Below, in pieces: positions 1-8,755 of a DNA stretch of 64,000 nucleotides (its first letter is position 1; each line of letters begins with the position of its first letter). The position numbers and the translations under genes are program-made. Source of the stretch: Ectopseudomonas toyotomiensis (GTDB lineage: Bacteria > Pseudomonadota > Gammaproteobacteria > Pseudomonadales > Pseudomonadaceae); NCBI RefSeq assembly GCF_900115695.1, contig NZ_FOXK01000003.1, positions 434,001-498,000 on the forward strand, in the 5' to 3' direction. The notes beneath the pieces were generated by a model. It saw nothing but the letters and a program-made list of their open reading frames with translations. It made no database searches and was not told the origin of the DNA.

Positions 1-1
1 G

Positions 2-1156
2 CGCACGCGCTTCGATCTGGAGATGATCCTCGAGCTGGGCTATTGCAACGGCATCGAGAACTACTCGCGCTACCTGTCGGGCCGCCCGTCCGGCGCGCCG
101 CCCCCCACTCTCTATGACTACCTGCCGGACGAAGCGCTGCTGGTGATCGACGAGTCCCACGTCTCGGTGCCGCAGGTTGGCGCTATGTACAAGGGCGACC
201 GGTCGCGCAAGGAAACCCTGGTGGAATACGGCTTCCGTCTGCCTTCTGCGCTGGATAACCGACCGATGCGTTTCGAGGAGTGGGAGGCGGCCAGCCCGCA
301 GACCATTTTCGTTTCCGCTACGCCTGGGCCTTACGAGGGCGAGCATGCCGGGCGCGTGGTGGAGCAGTTGGTGCGGCCGACCGGCCTGGTCGACCCGCAG
401 ATCGAGGTGCGTCCGGCGCGCACTCAGGTCGATGATCTGCTCTCGGAGATCCGTTTGCGTGTGGCAGCGGGTGACCGCGTGTTGGTCACCACCCTGACCA
501 AGCGTATGGCCGAGGATTTGACCGACTACCTGGGCGACCATGACGTCAAGGTGCGTTACCTGCACTCGGACATCGATACCGTTGAACGGGTGGAGATCAT
601 TCGCGACCTGCGCCTGGGCGCCTTCGACGTGCTGGTGGGCATCAACCTGCTGCGTGAGGGCCTGGATATGCCAGAGGTGTCGCTGGTGGCGATTCTCGAT
701 GCGGACAAGGAAGGCTTCCTGCGTAGCGAGCGCTCGCTGATCCAGACCATTGGTCGCGCCGCACGTAACCTCAACGGCCGAGCGATTCTGTACGCCGACA
801 ACATGACCGGCTCGATGCAGCGCGCCATTGGCGAGACCGAGCGGCGCCGCGCCAAGCAGATCGCCTTCAACGAAGCCAACGGCATCGTGCCCAAGGGCGT
901 GCAGAAGGAGGTCAAGGACATCCTCGAAGGCGCCGTGGTGCCGGGGGCGCGCAGTAACAAGCGCAAGGGCATGGCCAAGGCGGCGGAGGAGAGTGCGCGT
1001 TACGAGAACGAGCTGCGTTCGCCGAGCGAGATCACCAAGCGTATTCGTCAGCTGGAAGAGAAGATGTATGCCCTGGCGCGCGACCTGGAGTTCGAGGCCG
1101 CAGCGCAGATGCGCGACGAGATTCAGAAGCTGCGGGATCGGTTGTTGCAGGTGTGA
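2..1156 (+). CDS. uvrB: UvrABC system protein B, C-terminal part (cut by window start)
   Basis: Nucleotide excision repair helicase-like subunit that is loaded by UvrA at lesions and recruits UvrC in the cytoplasm. The reading frame is open from base 2, so the start lies outside the window. The visible 384 codons are a little over half of a normal UvrB of about 670 residues. The DExH-like box reads [10 protein letters not shown], followed by the helicase motif region ([22 protein letters not shown]). The C-terminal UVR motif ([20 protein letters not shown]), which contacts UvrC, is complete. In PAO1, as I recall, uvrB also lies beside this efflux pair. Identification is secure. Confidence 0.98.
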   Translation, partial: RTRFDLEMILELGYCNGIENYSRYLSGRPSGAPPPTLYDYLPDEALLVIDESHVSVPQVGAMYKGDRSRKETLVEYGFRLPSALDNRPMRFEEWEAASPQTIFVSATPGPYEGEHAGRVVEQLVRPTGLVDPQIEVRPARTQVDDLLSEIRLRVAAGDRVLVTTLTKRMAEDLTDYLGDHDVKVRYLHSDIDTVERVEIIRDLRLGAFDVLVGINLLREGLDMPEVSLVAILDADKEGFLRSERSLIQTIGRAARNLNGRAILYADNMTGSMQRAIGETERRRAKQIAFNEANGIVPKGVQKEVKDILEGAVVPGARSNKRKGMAKAAEESARYENELRSPSEITKRIRQLEEKMYALARDLEFEAAAQMRDEIQKLRDRLLQV

Positions 1157-1167
1157 TGTGTCAGTGA

Positions 1168-1268
1168 GTGTGGGAGGCGCTTCGACTCTGGCATCCTGCT
1201 TCGTTCTACCTCCTGCATCCATGCAGTCGTAGCGGCGATGGTCGCGGCTGAAGCCCCTCCCACGGGGC
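1168..1268. repeat. REP-like palindrome carrying a fragment of the 11.7-kb MITE-like repeat
   Basis: The outer arms are GTGGGAGGCGCTTC (from about 1170) and its near-complement GAAGCCCCTCCCAC (ending about 1262), a common Pseudomonas intergenic palindrome. Between them, bases 1194-1230 match bases 11897-11933 with one mismatch over 37 bases. That second segment is the right end of the MITE-like element upstream of dusC. The layout suggests one repeat placed inside another, but recombination between repeats would give the same picture. There is no gene in 1157-1388. Confidence 0.7.
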
Positions 1269-1290
1269 TGGCGGTGTCTGCGGAATCTGT

Positions 1291-1370
1291 GTAGGAGCCC
1301 CGCCCCGGGGCGAAGCTGTTGGCTTTGCGGTGCTTTGGCGAACGATTCGCGGCGGGGCGCCGCTCCTACG
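1291..1370. repeat. REP-like inverted repeat, GTAGGAGCCCC family (copy 1)
   Basis: It starts GTAGGAGCCCCGCCCCGGGG and ends with the complementary GGCGGGGCGCCGCTCCTACG, so the transcript could fold into one long stem-loop. A second copy lies at 12934-13005. It sits between the convergent ends of uvrB and the efflux gene, where it may act in termination or mRNA protection; that role is inferred only. Confidence 0.8.
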
Positions 1371-1388
1371 GATCGGGCGGTGTTGGCG

Positions 1389-2942
1389 TTAATGCGCGGC
1401 GCCACCGCCTGCCATGTTCTGCGGCAATTTCCGTGTCAACAGGATCGCCAGCATGCTCACGCCCAGGGCGATGCCGATGAAATGGAAGGCATCGTTGTAG
1501 GCCATGATGATCGCCTGTTCATGGACGATCTGGCTGAGCCTGGCCAAGGCCGCCTGCTCGCTGCCCAATGTCTGCGTCAGCAGCTGCAGACGCTCCTCCA
1601 CCTGCGGATTGGTCGGCACGATGGATTCGCGCAGGTAGTCGAAATAGACCTTGGCGCGGGCATCGAGCAGGGTGGCGAGCAGGGCGATGCCGATGGCGCC
1701 GCCGAGGTTGCGCAGGATGTTGAACAGGCTGGAGGCCGAGCCGGCGTCCTGCGGCAGGATGTAGGCGGTGGCAATCAGCGACACGGTGACCATCACCAGC
1801 GGCTGGCCAAGCGCGCGGATGATCTGGATGTGCTGGAACTGTTCGCCGGCGAAGTCCAGGTTGAGCACGCCGGAGAAGAAGCTCGCCGCGCCGAACAGGG
1901 CAAAGCCCAGGGCGCACAGCCATTTCGGCGAAATGATCTTCATCAGCTTGGGCACCAGCGGAATCAGGAACAACTGCGGCACGCCCATCCACATGATCAC
2001 TTCGCCGATCTGCATGGCGTTGTAGCCCTGGATCTGCGCCAGATACAGCGGCAGCACGTAGATCGAGCCGTACAGCCCCACGCCGAGCCCCAGGCTGGAA
2101 ATACTGGCCAGGCCGAAGTTGCGCTCGCGTAGCACGCCCAGGTTGATCAGCGGGTTGGGGCGGGAGATCTGCAGGATGACGAACAGGATAAGGCTAACCA
2201 ATGCCACGCTGCCGAGGCCGACGATCAGTTGCGACTCCAGCCAGTCCTTGCGGTGGCCTTCCTCGAGAAATACCTGCAGGCAGCCCAGGCCCAGGCCGAG
2301 GGTGATGATGCCAGCGTAGTCGGTGGTCTTCAGCAGCTCCCAGTGTGGCGCCTTCTTCTCCAGGCCATAGAGCAGCCCGGCGATCATGATCAGGCCGGGC
2401 GGCACGTTGATGTAGAAGATGTATTCCCAGCCCCAGTTCTCCGTCAGCCAGCCGCCGAGGGTCGGGCCGATGGAGGGGGCGAAGGTGGCGGTGATGGCGA
2501 ACAGGGCCATGCCCTTGGCGCGGTGGTGCTCGGGTAGCTTGATCAGCGTCATGGTGAACGCCAGCGGAATCAGCGCGCCGCCGGTGAAGCCCTGCAGGGC
2601 GCGGAACACGATCATGCTCTCCAGGCTCCAGGCCAGGGAGCACAGCAGCGAGGCGATCAGAAAGCCCACCGACACCCATACCGCCAGGCGGCGCGCCGAG
2701 AGCAACTGCACCAGCCAGGCGGTCAGCGGGATCATGATGATCTCGGCCACCAGGTAGGACGTGGAAATCCACGAACCTTCCTCCAGGGTGGCGGACAGCG
2801 CACCCTGGATGTCCTTGAGCGATGAGTTGGTGATCTGGATATCCAGCACCGCCATGAAGGCGCCGAGCATGGCACTCATCACCGCAATCCAGTCGCGGCG
2901 GCTGGGCTCCGCCGTGGGGCGGATCAGCGCATCACCCGCCAT
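1389..2942 (-). CDS. DHA2-family (EmrB/QacA-type) MFS multidrug efflux transporter
   Basis: Inner-membrane drug/proton antiporter of 517 residues, the usual length for the 14-helix DHA2 family. The first helix contains the typical segment GAFMAVLDIQITNSS, followed by EGSWISTSYLVAE. The motif-C-like region around residues 145-175 (ATFAPSIGPTLGGWL) supports export. The start overlaps the end of the upstream HlyD-type adaptor gene by 11 bases, so the two are translationally coupled and should form an EmrAB-like pump. No outer-membrane TolC/OprM partner is encoded nearby, so a channel encoded elsewhere would be needed. The substrate cannot be told from sequence. Confidence 0.93.
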   Translation of the reverse strand: MAGDALIRPTAEPSRRDWIAVMSAMLGAFMAVLDIQITNSSLKDIQGALSATLEEGSWISTSYLVAEIIMIPLTAWLVQLLSARRLAVWVSVGFLIASLLCSLAWSLESMIVFRALQGFTGGALIPLAFTMTLIKLPEHHRAKGMALFAITATFAPSIGPTLGGWLTENWGWEYIFYINVPPGLIMIAGLLYGLEKKAPHWELLKTTDYAGIITLGLGLGCLQVFLEEGHRKDWLESQLIVGLGSVALVSLILFVILQISRPNPLINLGVLRERNFGLASISSLGLGVGLYGSIYVLPLYLAQIQGYNAMQIGEVIMWMGVPQLFLIPLVPKLMKIISPKWLCALGFALFGAASFFSGVLNLDFAGEQFQHIQIIRALGQPLVMVTVSLIATAYILPQDAGSASSLFNILRNLGGAIGIALLATLLDARAKVYFDYLRESIVPTNPQVEERLQLLTQTLGSEQAALARLSQIVHEQAIIMAYNDAFHFIGIALGVSMLAILLTRKLPQNMAGGGAAH

Positions 2943-3981
2943 GGCTTTCGTCGCTGCGCAGATCGACCGTGACTTCCACCGACATGCCGGGGCGGATCAG
3001 TCCATGCAGCGGGTTGTCGGCGGCGAAGGTCAGCTTGACCGGGATGCGCTGCACCACCTTGGTGAAGTTGCCGGTGGCGTTGTCTGGCGGCAGCAGGCTG
3101 AATTGCGCGCCGGAGGCGGCGAACAGGCTGTCGATGCGGCCTTCGATGGGGGTGTCGGGATAGCTGTCGAACAGCAGTTCGGCTTTCTGCCCCGGGCGCA
3201 TGTGGCCGATCTGGGTTTCCTTGAAGTTGGCCTGGATCCAGATGTCCTGATCCGGTACCAGCGACAGCAGGTAGGCGCCGCTTTGCACCACCTGGCCTTC
3301 GCGGGCCGAGCGCTGGCCGACCATGCCGCTGATCGGCGCGTGAATTTGCGTACGCGAGAGATTGAGGTCGGCCTGTTCCAGGTCGGCCTGCGCCGAGAGA
3401 ATCAGCGCGTCCAGGCGTTTGAGCTCGGCTTCCAGGCTGGCGACCTGCTGACGCTGAGCCTGCAGATCGGCCTGGGCCTTGGCCACTTGCGAGCGGGCCA
3501 CGCGGTTGTCGGCGGCCAGGGTGGTGACGCGTTCTTCGGAGACGTAACCCGGCTTGCGCAGGGTCTGTGCGCGGCCGAGATCGAGCTTGGCGCGATCGAG
3601 GGTCGCCTGGCTGGCGGCGACGTCGGCCTGGCTGGCGGCAATCAGGCTGGCCTGCTGGTCGAGCTTGCTCTGCGCCTGGGCGCGCTCGGCCTGGTGAGTT
3701 TCCAGGGCGGCGAGGGCGCGCTGGCGAGCCAGGCGGAAATCGGCGTCTTCCAGCACGGCCAGGAGTTGGCCGGCCTCCACGTGTTGGTTGTCGCGCACCA
3801 GGACCTTTTCGATACGTGCATTCAACTGGCTGGAGACGCGAGTGATCTCGCCCTGCACGTAAGCATTGTCGGTGCTCTCGTGGTAGCGACCGATCAGCAG
3901 CCACTGGGCGAGCAGGGCGCCGGCGATCAACACCAGCAGGATCACGAATACGAGAAGGCGACGTTGCAGTTTGGCGGGCAT
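2932..3981 (-). CDS. HlyD/EmrA-family membrane fusion protein (efflux adaptor)
   Basis: Periplasmic adaptor of 349 residues that would link the MFS pump encoded next to it to an outer-membrane channel. A single N-terminal membrane anchor (residues about 8-30, LLVFVILLVLIAGALLAQWL) is followed by the lipoyl-like start YVQGEITRVSSQLNARI. A long alanine/glutamine-rich coiled coil follows (about 95-200), then the second lipoyl half (APISGMVGQRSAREGQVV) and the beta-barrel segment (WIQANFKETQIGHMRPGQ). It is first in a two-gene operon and divergent from a LysR gene. Family identification is secure; the exact pump name is not. Confidence 0.93.
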   Translation of the reverse strand: MPAKLQRRLLVFVILLVLIAGALLAQWLLIGRYHESTDNAYVQGEITRVSSQLNARIEKVLVRDNQHVEAGQLLAVLEDADFRLARQRALAALETHQAERAQAQSKLDQQASLIAASQADVAASQATLDRAKLDLGRAQTLRKPGYVSEERVTTLAADNRVARSQVAKAQADLQAQRQQVASLEAELKRLDALILSAQADLEQADLNLSRTQIHAPISGMVGQRSAREGQVVQSGAYLLSLVPDQDIWIQANFKETQIGHMRPGQKAELLFDSYPDTPIEGRIDSLFAASGAQFSLLPPDNATGNFTKVVQRIPVKLTFAADNPLHGLIRPGMSVEVTVDLRSDESHGG

Positions 3982-4091
3982 GCTTGAGGCTCGGGGGGGG
4001 GCGGCGGAGAAGTGTAAGTAAATTTAACAGCGTTCCCTTTTCGCTAGTAGACTCTCGGCTTGGCATGCTTTGTTGCGTATGAGGAACAATC

Positions 4092-5012
4092 ATGGGGCTG
4101 GATGACGCACTGATCTTTACCCGAGTGGTGGAATGCCACAGCTTCACCCAGGCTGCGACCAGCCTGGGCATGCAGAAATCGACGGTGAGCCGGCGCATCG
4201 CGTTGCTCGAAGAGCGCCTTGGTGTGCGTCTGCTCAACCGCACCACGCGTAAGTTGCGCCTGACCGAGGTGGGGCAGGCTTACTACGAGCGTTGCCGGCA
4301 GATCATGCTCGACTTCGCCGAGGCCGAGCAGGCAGTGATGCAGCTGCAGCGCGAGCCGTCCGGACTGTTACGCATCACTTCACCGATCGAATTCGGCCAG
4401 TTGTTTCTCGGGCGCGTGCTGGGCGAGTTCATGCGTCAGTACCCGCAGATCGACGCCGAGGTGGAGCTGACCTCGCGATCCGTGGACCCGCTGGAAGAGG
4501 GCGTGGACATCGCCATCCAGGTCGGCCAGCCGCAGGATTCCACGCTGATCGCGCGCAAGTTGTTCGAAAGTGGCCGACGTCTGTGCGCCAGCCCTGCTTA
4601 CCTGGCGGCGCACGGCACGCCGCGCAGCGTTGCCGGGCTGGAGGGGCATCGGGCGATCCTGCTGCAGCATGACGCCCCGCGTTACTGGCCGCTATTGGGC
4701 GAACATCTGCCGTGCCAGCGGGTGATGACCTGCAACAACATCACCTTCGCCCGTGAGGCGACGCTGGCAGGCGCCGGGATTTGCGGGCTGCCGGTGATGA
4801 TCAGCGAGGAGGCGGTGCGCAGCGGGCGTCTGATCGAGCTGCTGCCCGAGGCGCGCCTGCCGGTGGGGGAGGTGTACGCCATCTACCCGTCGCGGCGCTT
4901 CCAGGCGATGAAGGTCAAGACCTTTCTCGACTTTCTCATCGCCAGCTTGCCCATCACCCGCGGCGGGTTGCTGGAGCCAGGGGCCGTCGGCCTGCTAACA
5001 TCGCCCGCTTGA
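4092..5012 (+). CDS. LysR-family transcriptional regulator
   Basis: DNA-binding regulator of 306 residues. The N-terminal winged helix-turn-helix (residues about 1-60) includes SFTQAATSLGMQKSTVSRRI and LGVRLLNRTTRKLRLTEVG. A periplasmic-binding-like effector domain follows and is of the CrgA/AaeR-like type (PSGLLRITSPIEFGQ). It is divergently transcribed from the EmrAB-like pair with a 110-base gap, so the obvious inference is that it controls that pump. The inducer is unknown. It ends 33 bases before gltX, so some readthrough is possible. Confidence 0.93.
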   Translation: MGLDDALIFTRVVECHSFTQAATSLGMQKSTVSRRIALLEERLGVRLLNRTTRKLRLTEVGQAYYERCRQIMLDFAEAEQAVMQLQREPSGLLRITSPIEFGQLFLGRVLGEFMRQYPQIDAEVELTSRSVDPLEEGVDIAIQVGQPQDSTLIARKLFESGRRLCASPAYLAAHGTPRSVAGLEGHRAILLQHDAPRYWPLLGEHLPCQRVMTCNNITFAREATLAGAGICGLPVMISEEAVRSGRLIELLPEARLPVGEVYAIYPSRRFQAMKVKTFLDFLIASLPITRGGLLEPGAVGLLTSPA

Positions 5013-5045
5013 TTCAAACCTCGTGTCTTCCTTCCGAGAGCATTC

Positions 5046-6527
5046 ATGACCACCGTCCGTACCCGTATCGCGCCATCGCCCACTGGTGACCCCCACGTCG
5101 GCACTGCCTATATCGCGCTGTTCAACCTGTGCTTCGCCCGTCAGCACGGTGGCCAGTTCATCCTGCGCATCGAAGACACCGACCAGGTTCGCTCGACTCG
5201 TGAGTCCGAACAGCAGATTTTCGATGCCCTGCGCTGGCTGGGTATCGAGTGGGACGAAGGCCCGGATGTCGGCGGCCCGCATGGCCCGTACCGGCAGAGC
5301 GAGCGTGGCGAGATCTACAAGAAGTATTCGGACGAACTGGTCGCCAAGGGCCATGCCTTCCCATGCTTCTGCTCCGCCGAGCGCCTCGACGAAGTGCGTG
5401 CGCAGCAGATGGCCAACAAGGAAACGCCGCGCTACGACGGTCACTGCATGCATCTGGAGCCGGCCGAGGCGCAGCGCCGCATCGCCGCAGGCGAGTCGCA
5501 TGTGGTGCGCATGAAGGTGCCGAGCGAAGGCGTCTGCGTGGTGCCGGACATGCTGCGTGGCGATGTCGAGATCCCATGGGATCGCATGGACATGCAGGTG
5601 CTGATGAAGGCCGATGGCCTGCCCACCTACTTCCTGGCCAACGTGGTCGATGACCACCTGATGGGCATCACCCACGTGTTGCGTGGCGAGGAATGGCTGC
5701 CGTCGGCACCCAAGCTGATCAAGCTCTACGAGTACTTCGGTTGGGAACAGCCAGCGCTGTGCTACATGCCGCTGCTGCGTAACCCGGACAAGAGCAAGCT
5801 GTCCAAGCGCAAGAACCCCACCAGCATCACTTTCTACGAGCGCATGGGCTACCTGCCGCAGGCCATGCTCAACTACCTGGGACGCATGGGCTGGTCGATG
5901 CCGGACGAGCGCGAGAAATTCTCCCTGAGCGAGATGATCGAACACTTCGACATCAACCGTGTGTCGCTGGGCGGGCCGATCTTCGATCTGGAGAAGCTGT
6001 CCTGGCTCAACGGTCAATGGCTGCGCGAGCTGCCGGTGGAAACCTTCGCTGCCGAAGTGCAGAAGTGGGCGCTCAATCCCGAATACCTGATGAAGATCGC
6101 ACCGCACGTGCAGGGTAGGGTGGAGACCTTCAGCCAGATCGCACCGCTGGCCGGCTTCTTCTTCTCTGGTGGGCTGAATCTGGACGCCAAGCTGTTCGAG
6201 CACAAGAAGCTGTCGCCCGACCAGGTGCGTCAGCTGATGCAGCTGATCCTGTGGAAGCTCGAGTCGCTGCGTCAGTGGGAAAAGGAGCGCATCACCGGCT
6301 GCATCCAAGCGGTGGTCGAGCATCTGGAGCTGAAGCTGCGTGACGCCATGCCGCTGATGTTCGCGGCCATCACCGGCCAAGCCAGCTCGGTATCGGTACT
6401 CGATGCCATGGAAATCCTCGGCCCGGACCTGACCCGCTTCCGCCTGCGCCAGGCGCTAGAGCTGCTCGGCGGCACCTCGAAGAAAGAGACCAAGGAGTGG
6501 GAGAAGCTGCTGGCGAGCATCGCCTGA
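5046..6527 (+). CDS. gltX: glutamate--tRNA ligase
   Basis: Class I aminoacyl-tRNA synthetase that charges tRNA-Glu with glutamate in the cytoplasm. The protein has 493 residues, typical for bacterial GluRS. The HIGH signature appears as [16 protein letters not shown] near residue 12, and the KMSKS loop as [10 protein letters not shown] near residue 255. The start ATG at 5046 gives the conserved N-terminus [14 protein letters not shown]. Two copies of its substrate tRNA gene lie immediately downstream (6845 and 7094), a functionally sensible neighbourhood. A REP-like palindrome begins two bases after its stop codon. Confidence 0.98.
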   Translation: MTTVRTRIAPSPTGDPHVGTAYIALFNLCFARQHGGQFILRIEDTDQVRSTRESEQQIFDALRWLGIEWDEGPDVGGPHGPYRQSERGEIYKKYSDELVAKGHAFPCFCSAERLDEVRAQQMANKETPRYDGHCMHLEPAEAQRRIAAGESHVVRMKVPSEGVCVVPDMLRGDVEIPWDRMDMQVLMKADGLPTYFLANVVDDHLMGITHVLRGEEWLPSAPKLIKLYEYFGWEQPALCYMPLLRNPDKSKLSKRKNPTSITFYERMGYLPQAMLNYLGRMGWSMPDEREKFSLSEMIEHFDINRVSLGGPIFDLEKLSWLNGQWLRELPVETFAAEVQKWALNPEYLMKIAPHVQGRVETFSQIAPLAGFFFSGGLNLDAKLFEHKKLSPDQVRQLMQLILWKLESLRQWEKERITGCIQAVVEHLELKLRDAMPLMFAAITGQASSVSVLDAMEILGPDLTRFRLRQALELLGGTSKKETKEWEKLLASIA

Positions 6528-6528
6528 T

Positions 6529-6592
6529 GTAGGGTGCGCCGCGCGCACCGGGGTATCCTCGGTTGCGGCGGTGTGCGTGGCGCACCCTACGG
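6529..6592. repeat. REP-like inverted repeat, GTAGGGTGCGC family
   Basis: GTAGGGTGCGCCGCGCGCACC at the left mirrors GTGTGCGTGGCGCACCCTAC at the right, and each arm is also partly self-complementary. It begins directly after the gltX stop codon. Other members of the family are at 13701, 20324, 49617, 50649, 54915 and 57489. Confidence 0.85.
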
Positions 6593-6673
6593 TTAGGCCG
6601 GCGTTTAATTGTCGGGTTGGCTCTAAGTAATTGTTCTAGTGGCAAAAACTTTGGGCTGGCAGGAAAAATGTTG

Positions 6674-6702
6674 TTGACAGCCAATCGGGGCGCTCTTAAC
6701 AT
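6674..6702 (+). promoter_or_regulatory. sigma70 promoter of the tRNA-Ala/Glu cluster
   Basis: A perfect -35 hexamer TTGACA (6674-6679) is separated by 17 bases from a -10 hexamer TAACAT (6697-6702). A GC-rich discriminator (GCGCCCCG) follows, typical of stringently controlled stable-RNA promoters. The first tRNA begins 18 bases downstream. Confidence 0.85.
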
Positions 6703-6720
6703 GCGCCCCGTCCTCGAGAT

Positions 6721-6796
<76 letters not shown>

Positions 6797-6804
6797 ATCA
6801 CACT

Positions 6805-6829
6805 CAAGGCCAGCCTAGTGCTGGCCTTG
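6805..6829 (+). other. stem-loop between tRNA genes (copy 1)
   Basis: CAAGGCCAGC and GCTGGCCTTG form a perfect 10-bp stem with a 5-base loop. There is no T tract, so a processing signal is more likely than a terminator. The same structure recurs at 7053-7079. Confidence 0.6.
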
Positions 6830-6844
6830 TCGTTCGAAGGTTTC

Positions 6845-6920
6845 GTCCCCTTCGTCTAGTGGCCTAGGACACCGCCCTTTCACGGCGGTAACAGGGGTTC
6901 GAGTCCCCTAGGGGACGCCA
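6845..6920 (+). tRNA. tRNA-Glu (anticodon TTC), copy 1
   Basis: A 76-base cloverleaf with acceptor GTCCCCT pairing with AGGGGAC, discriminator G, and encoded CCA. The anticodon stem CCGCC/GGCGG has loop CTTTCAC, giving anticodon TTC. It is cotranscribed with tRNA-Ala, and its synthetase GltX is encoded just upstream. Confidence 0.98.
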
Positions 6921-6969
6921 TTTATTCCAGCCGTAGCGCTCAGGCGCTGCAGCCAGACCGAAAGGTTTC

Positions 6970-7045
<76 letters not shown>

Positions 7046-7052
7046 AACACTG

Positions 7053-7079
7053 ACAAGGCCAGCTTAGTGCTGGCCTTGT
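7053..7079 (+). other. stem-loop between tRNA genes (copy 2)
   Basis: ACAAGGCCAGC and GCTGGCCTTGT form an 11-bp stem with loop TTAGT. It corresponds to the stem at 6805-6829 in the first unit. Confidence 0.6.
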
Positions 7080-7093
7080 TCTTCGAAGGTTTT

Positions 7094-7169
7094 GTCCCCT
7101 TCGTCTAGTGGCCTAGGACACCGCCCTTTCACGGCGGTAACAGGGGTTCGAGTCCCCTAGGGGACGCCA
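7094..7169 (+). tRNA. tRNA-Glu (anticodon TTC), copy 2
   Basis: Identical to the copy at 6845-6920, with CCA encoded. It is the last gene of the four-tRNA transcript and is followed 27 bases later by a strong terminator. Confidence 0.98.
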
Positions 7170-7196
7170 TTTTTCTTGCCGCATTTGCGGGACCCA

Positions 7197-7227
7197 GGGG
7201 TCACTTCTTCGGAAGTGGCCCCTTTTT
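7197..7227 (+). terminator. Rho-independent terminator of the tRNA cluster
   Basis: GGGGTCACTTC and GAAGTGGCCCC form an 11-bp stem (one G-T pair) closed by a stable TTCG tetraloop and followed by TTTTTG. It ends the tRNA transcript. Confidence 0.93.
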
Positions 7228-7305
7228 GTTTTTCCCCTTCTTTTTCTGATGCTGGTGCACCTGTCTTGCAATGCTGACCAGCGGTCGATCCGGTGACTTG
7301 CAAAA

Positions 7306-7341
7306 TAATATGATGATCGTAATATTGTATTCATCATATTA
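7306..7341. promoter_or_regulatory. inverted-repeat operator upstream of the TetR gene
   Basis: The arms TAATATGATGA (7306-7316) and TCATCATATTA (7331-7341) are perfect 11-base complements with a 14-base spacer. They sit 12 bases before the start codon of a TetR-family regulator. Autoregulatory binding of that regulator is the natural inference; the AT-rich centre could also hold the -10 element. Confidence 0.7.
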
Positions 7342-7352
7342 AGGGCGCAGTC

Positions 7353-7892
7353 ATGAGTGGACGCAAAAGTGAAACCCGTAAGCGCATTCTCGCTGCGGCG
7401 GGGCGTGTACTCGCAGAGCGTGGGCCTGGTGACCCGGCGGTAGCTGAGGTCATGGCTGAAGCGGGGCTGACGGTCGGCGGCTTCTACGCGCACTTCGCCA
7501 GCAAGGATGCGCTGATGCTCGAGGCATTTCGTCAGTTGCTTCGGGTGCGGCGTGATCGCCTTGCGCAGGTCGACCAGAGCCTGACAGGCAGAGAGCGCCG
7601 AGTGCTCTTGGCCGCTTTCTACCTTTCGCGCAGGCACCGTGACGATGCTGACGAGCGCTGCCCGCTGCCGAGTTCGCTGGCGGAAATTGCGCGGTTACCG
7701 GATGGCTTTCGCCAGACCTTGGCTGAACACATTGAGCTGATCACGGCGCAAATGAGCGGGACGCCGGAAGAGGGCGATGTGGCGCTGGCTGACCTGGCGC
7801 TGATGATCGGTGGTCTGGCACTGGCGCGGGCCTTGGGGCCAGGCGAGTTGTCCGACCGGGTGTTGCGTGCTGCCAAGTCGGCAGTTGTGTGA
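7353..7892 (+). CDS. TetR-family transcriptional regulator
   Basis: Repressor-type regulator of 179 residues. The helix-turn-helix lies at about residues 28-50 (AVAEVMAEAGLTVGGFYAHF), followed by the conserved KDALMLEAF. The C-terminal ligand-binding part resembles the family that includes LmrA/YxaF-type and similar TetR proteins. Its stop overlaps the upstream region of the hydrolase gene and it probably forms a two-gene operon with it. A palindrome at 7306-7341 is a likely binding site. In PAO1, as I recall, a TetR/hydrolase pair also follows the tRNA cluster. Confidence 0.92.
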   Translation: MSGRKSETRKRILAAAGRVLAERGPGDPAVAEVMAEAGLTVGGFYAHFASKDALMLEAFRQLLRVRRDRLAQVDQSLTGRERRVLLAAFYLSRRHRDDADERCPLPSSLAEIARLPDGFRQTLAEHIELITAQMSGTPEEGDVALADLALMIGGLALARALGPGELSDRVLRAAKSAVV

Positions 7893-7915
7893 AATCAAGC
7901 GTGAAGGAGAAGGTG

Positions 7916-8755
7916 ATGAACCAGATGACCTGGGTCCGTGGTGTCAATGCAACGCTGGGTAGAGTGGCGCCGCAACTGATCGCCAGTCGTTTACGCGAAC
8001 GTTTCATGACGCCGCGCACTACGTCGCCGCGGGATTGGGAACTGCCGCTGCTGGCAAGTTCAGAGCGCATTACCCTGCGTTTCGGTCTCTCTGCGCTGCG
8101 TTGGGGCAGCGGCCCTACAGTGCTGCTGATGCATGGCTGGGAGGGGCGCCCGACCCAGTTCGCGCTGTTGATTCGCGCTCTGGTCGATGCGGGTTATGGT
8201 GTTGTCGCACTGGATGCGCCCGCCCATGGTCGATCGCCGGGGCGTGAGGCCAATGTGGTGCTGTTCGCACGTGCGTTGCTCGAGGCGGCCAGTGAGCTGC
8301 CGCCGCTACGCGCCGTGATCGGCCACTCGATGGGCGGCGCCAGCGCGCTGCTTGCCACGCAAATGGGCTTGCGCAGCGAGACCCTGGTGACCATCGCTGC
8401 GCCGAGTCGGATTCTCGGTCTGTTGCGTGGCTTTGCCCGGTTCATGGGGTTGCCTGCCGAAGCGCGTGCGCATTTCGTGCGGCAGGTGGAAAAGACTGCC
8501 GGTATCCCGGCTGCGCATCTCGATGTGCAGCGTTATCAGCTGGAACTGCCGGGCCTGATCGTGCATGCCGAGGACGATCCGGTGGTACCGGTGGGCGAAG
8601 CCGATCTGATCCACAAGGCCTGGTTCGACAGTCAGCTGCTGCGTCTGCCAGCGGGTGGGCATCAGCGTTTGCTGAGCGATCCGTTGCTTCTGCAGGCCGT
8701 ACTCGAGCTGCTGGAGCAAATGCCTCAGGCGTCGTTGAAGGCGTTGGCTTCGTAA
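7916..8755 (+). CDS. alpha/beta-hydrolase fold protein
   Basis: Predicted cytoplasmic serine hydrolase of 279 residues. The nucleophile elbow is GHSMGGAS and the oxyanion region is LLMHGWEGRPTQF. The acidic residue is probably in AEDDPVVPVGEA and the histidine in GGHQRLLSD, so the triad looks complete. I chose the ATG at 7916 because AAGGAG lies six bases upstream; an in-frame GTG at 7889 overlaps the TetR stop and would add nine residues. Its last 31 bases overlap the 3' end of the convergent diguanylate cyclase gene. The substrate is unknown; control by the adjacent TetR protein is inferred. Confidence 0.88.
   Translation: MNQMTWVRGVNATLGRVAPQLIASRLRERFMTPRTTSPRDWELPLLASSERITLRFGLSALRWGSGPTVLLMHGWEGRPTQFALLIRALVDAGYGVVALDAPAHGRSPGREANVVLFARALLEAASELPPLRAVIGHSMGGASALLATQMGLRSETLVTIAAPSRILGLLRGFARFMGLPAEARAHFVRQVEKTAGIPAAHLDVQRYQLELPGLIVHAEDDPVVPVGEADLIHKAWFDSQLLRLPAGGHQRLLSDPLLLQAVLELLEQMPQASLKALAS

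Noticed and set aside
4995..6380. Minus-strand frame opposite gltX
   Set aside because: GltX has HIGH and KMSKS motifs in the plus frame; the antisense product is compositionally biased.
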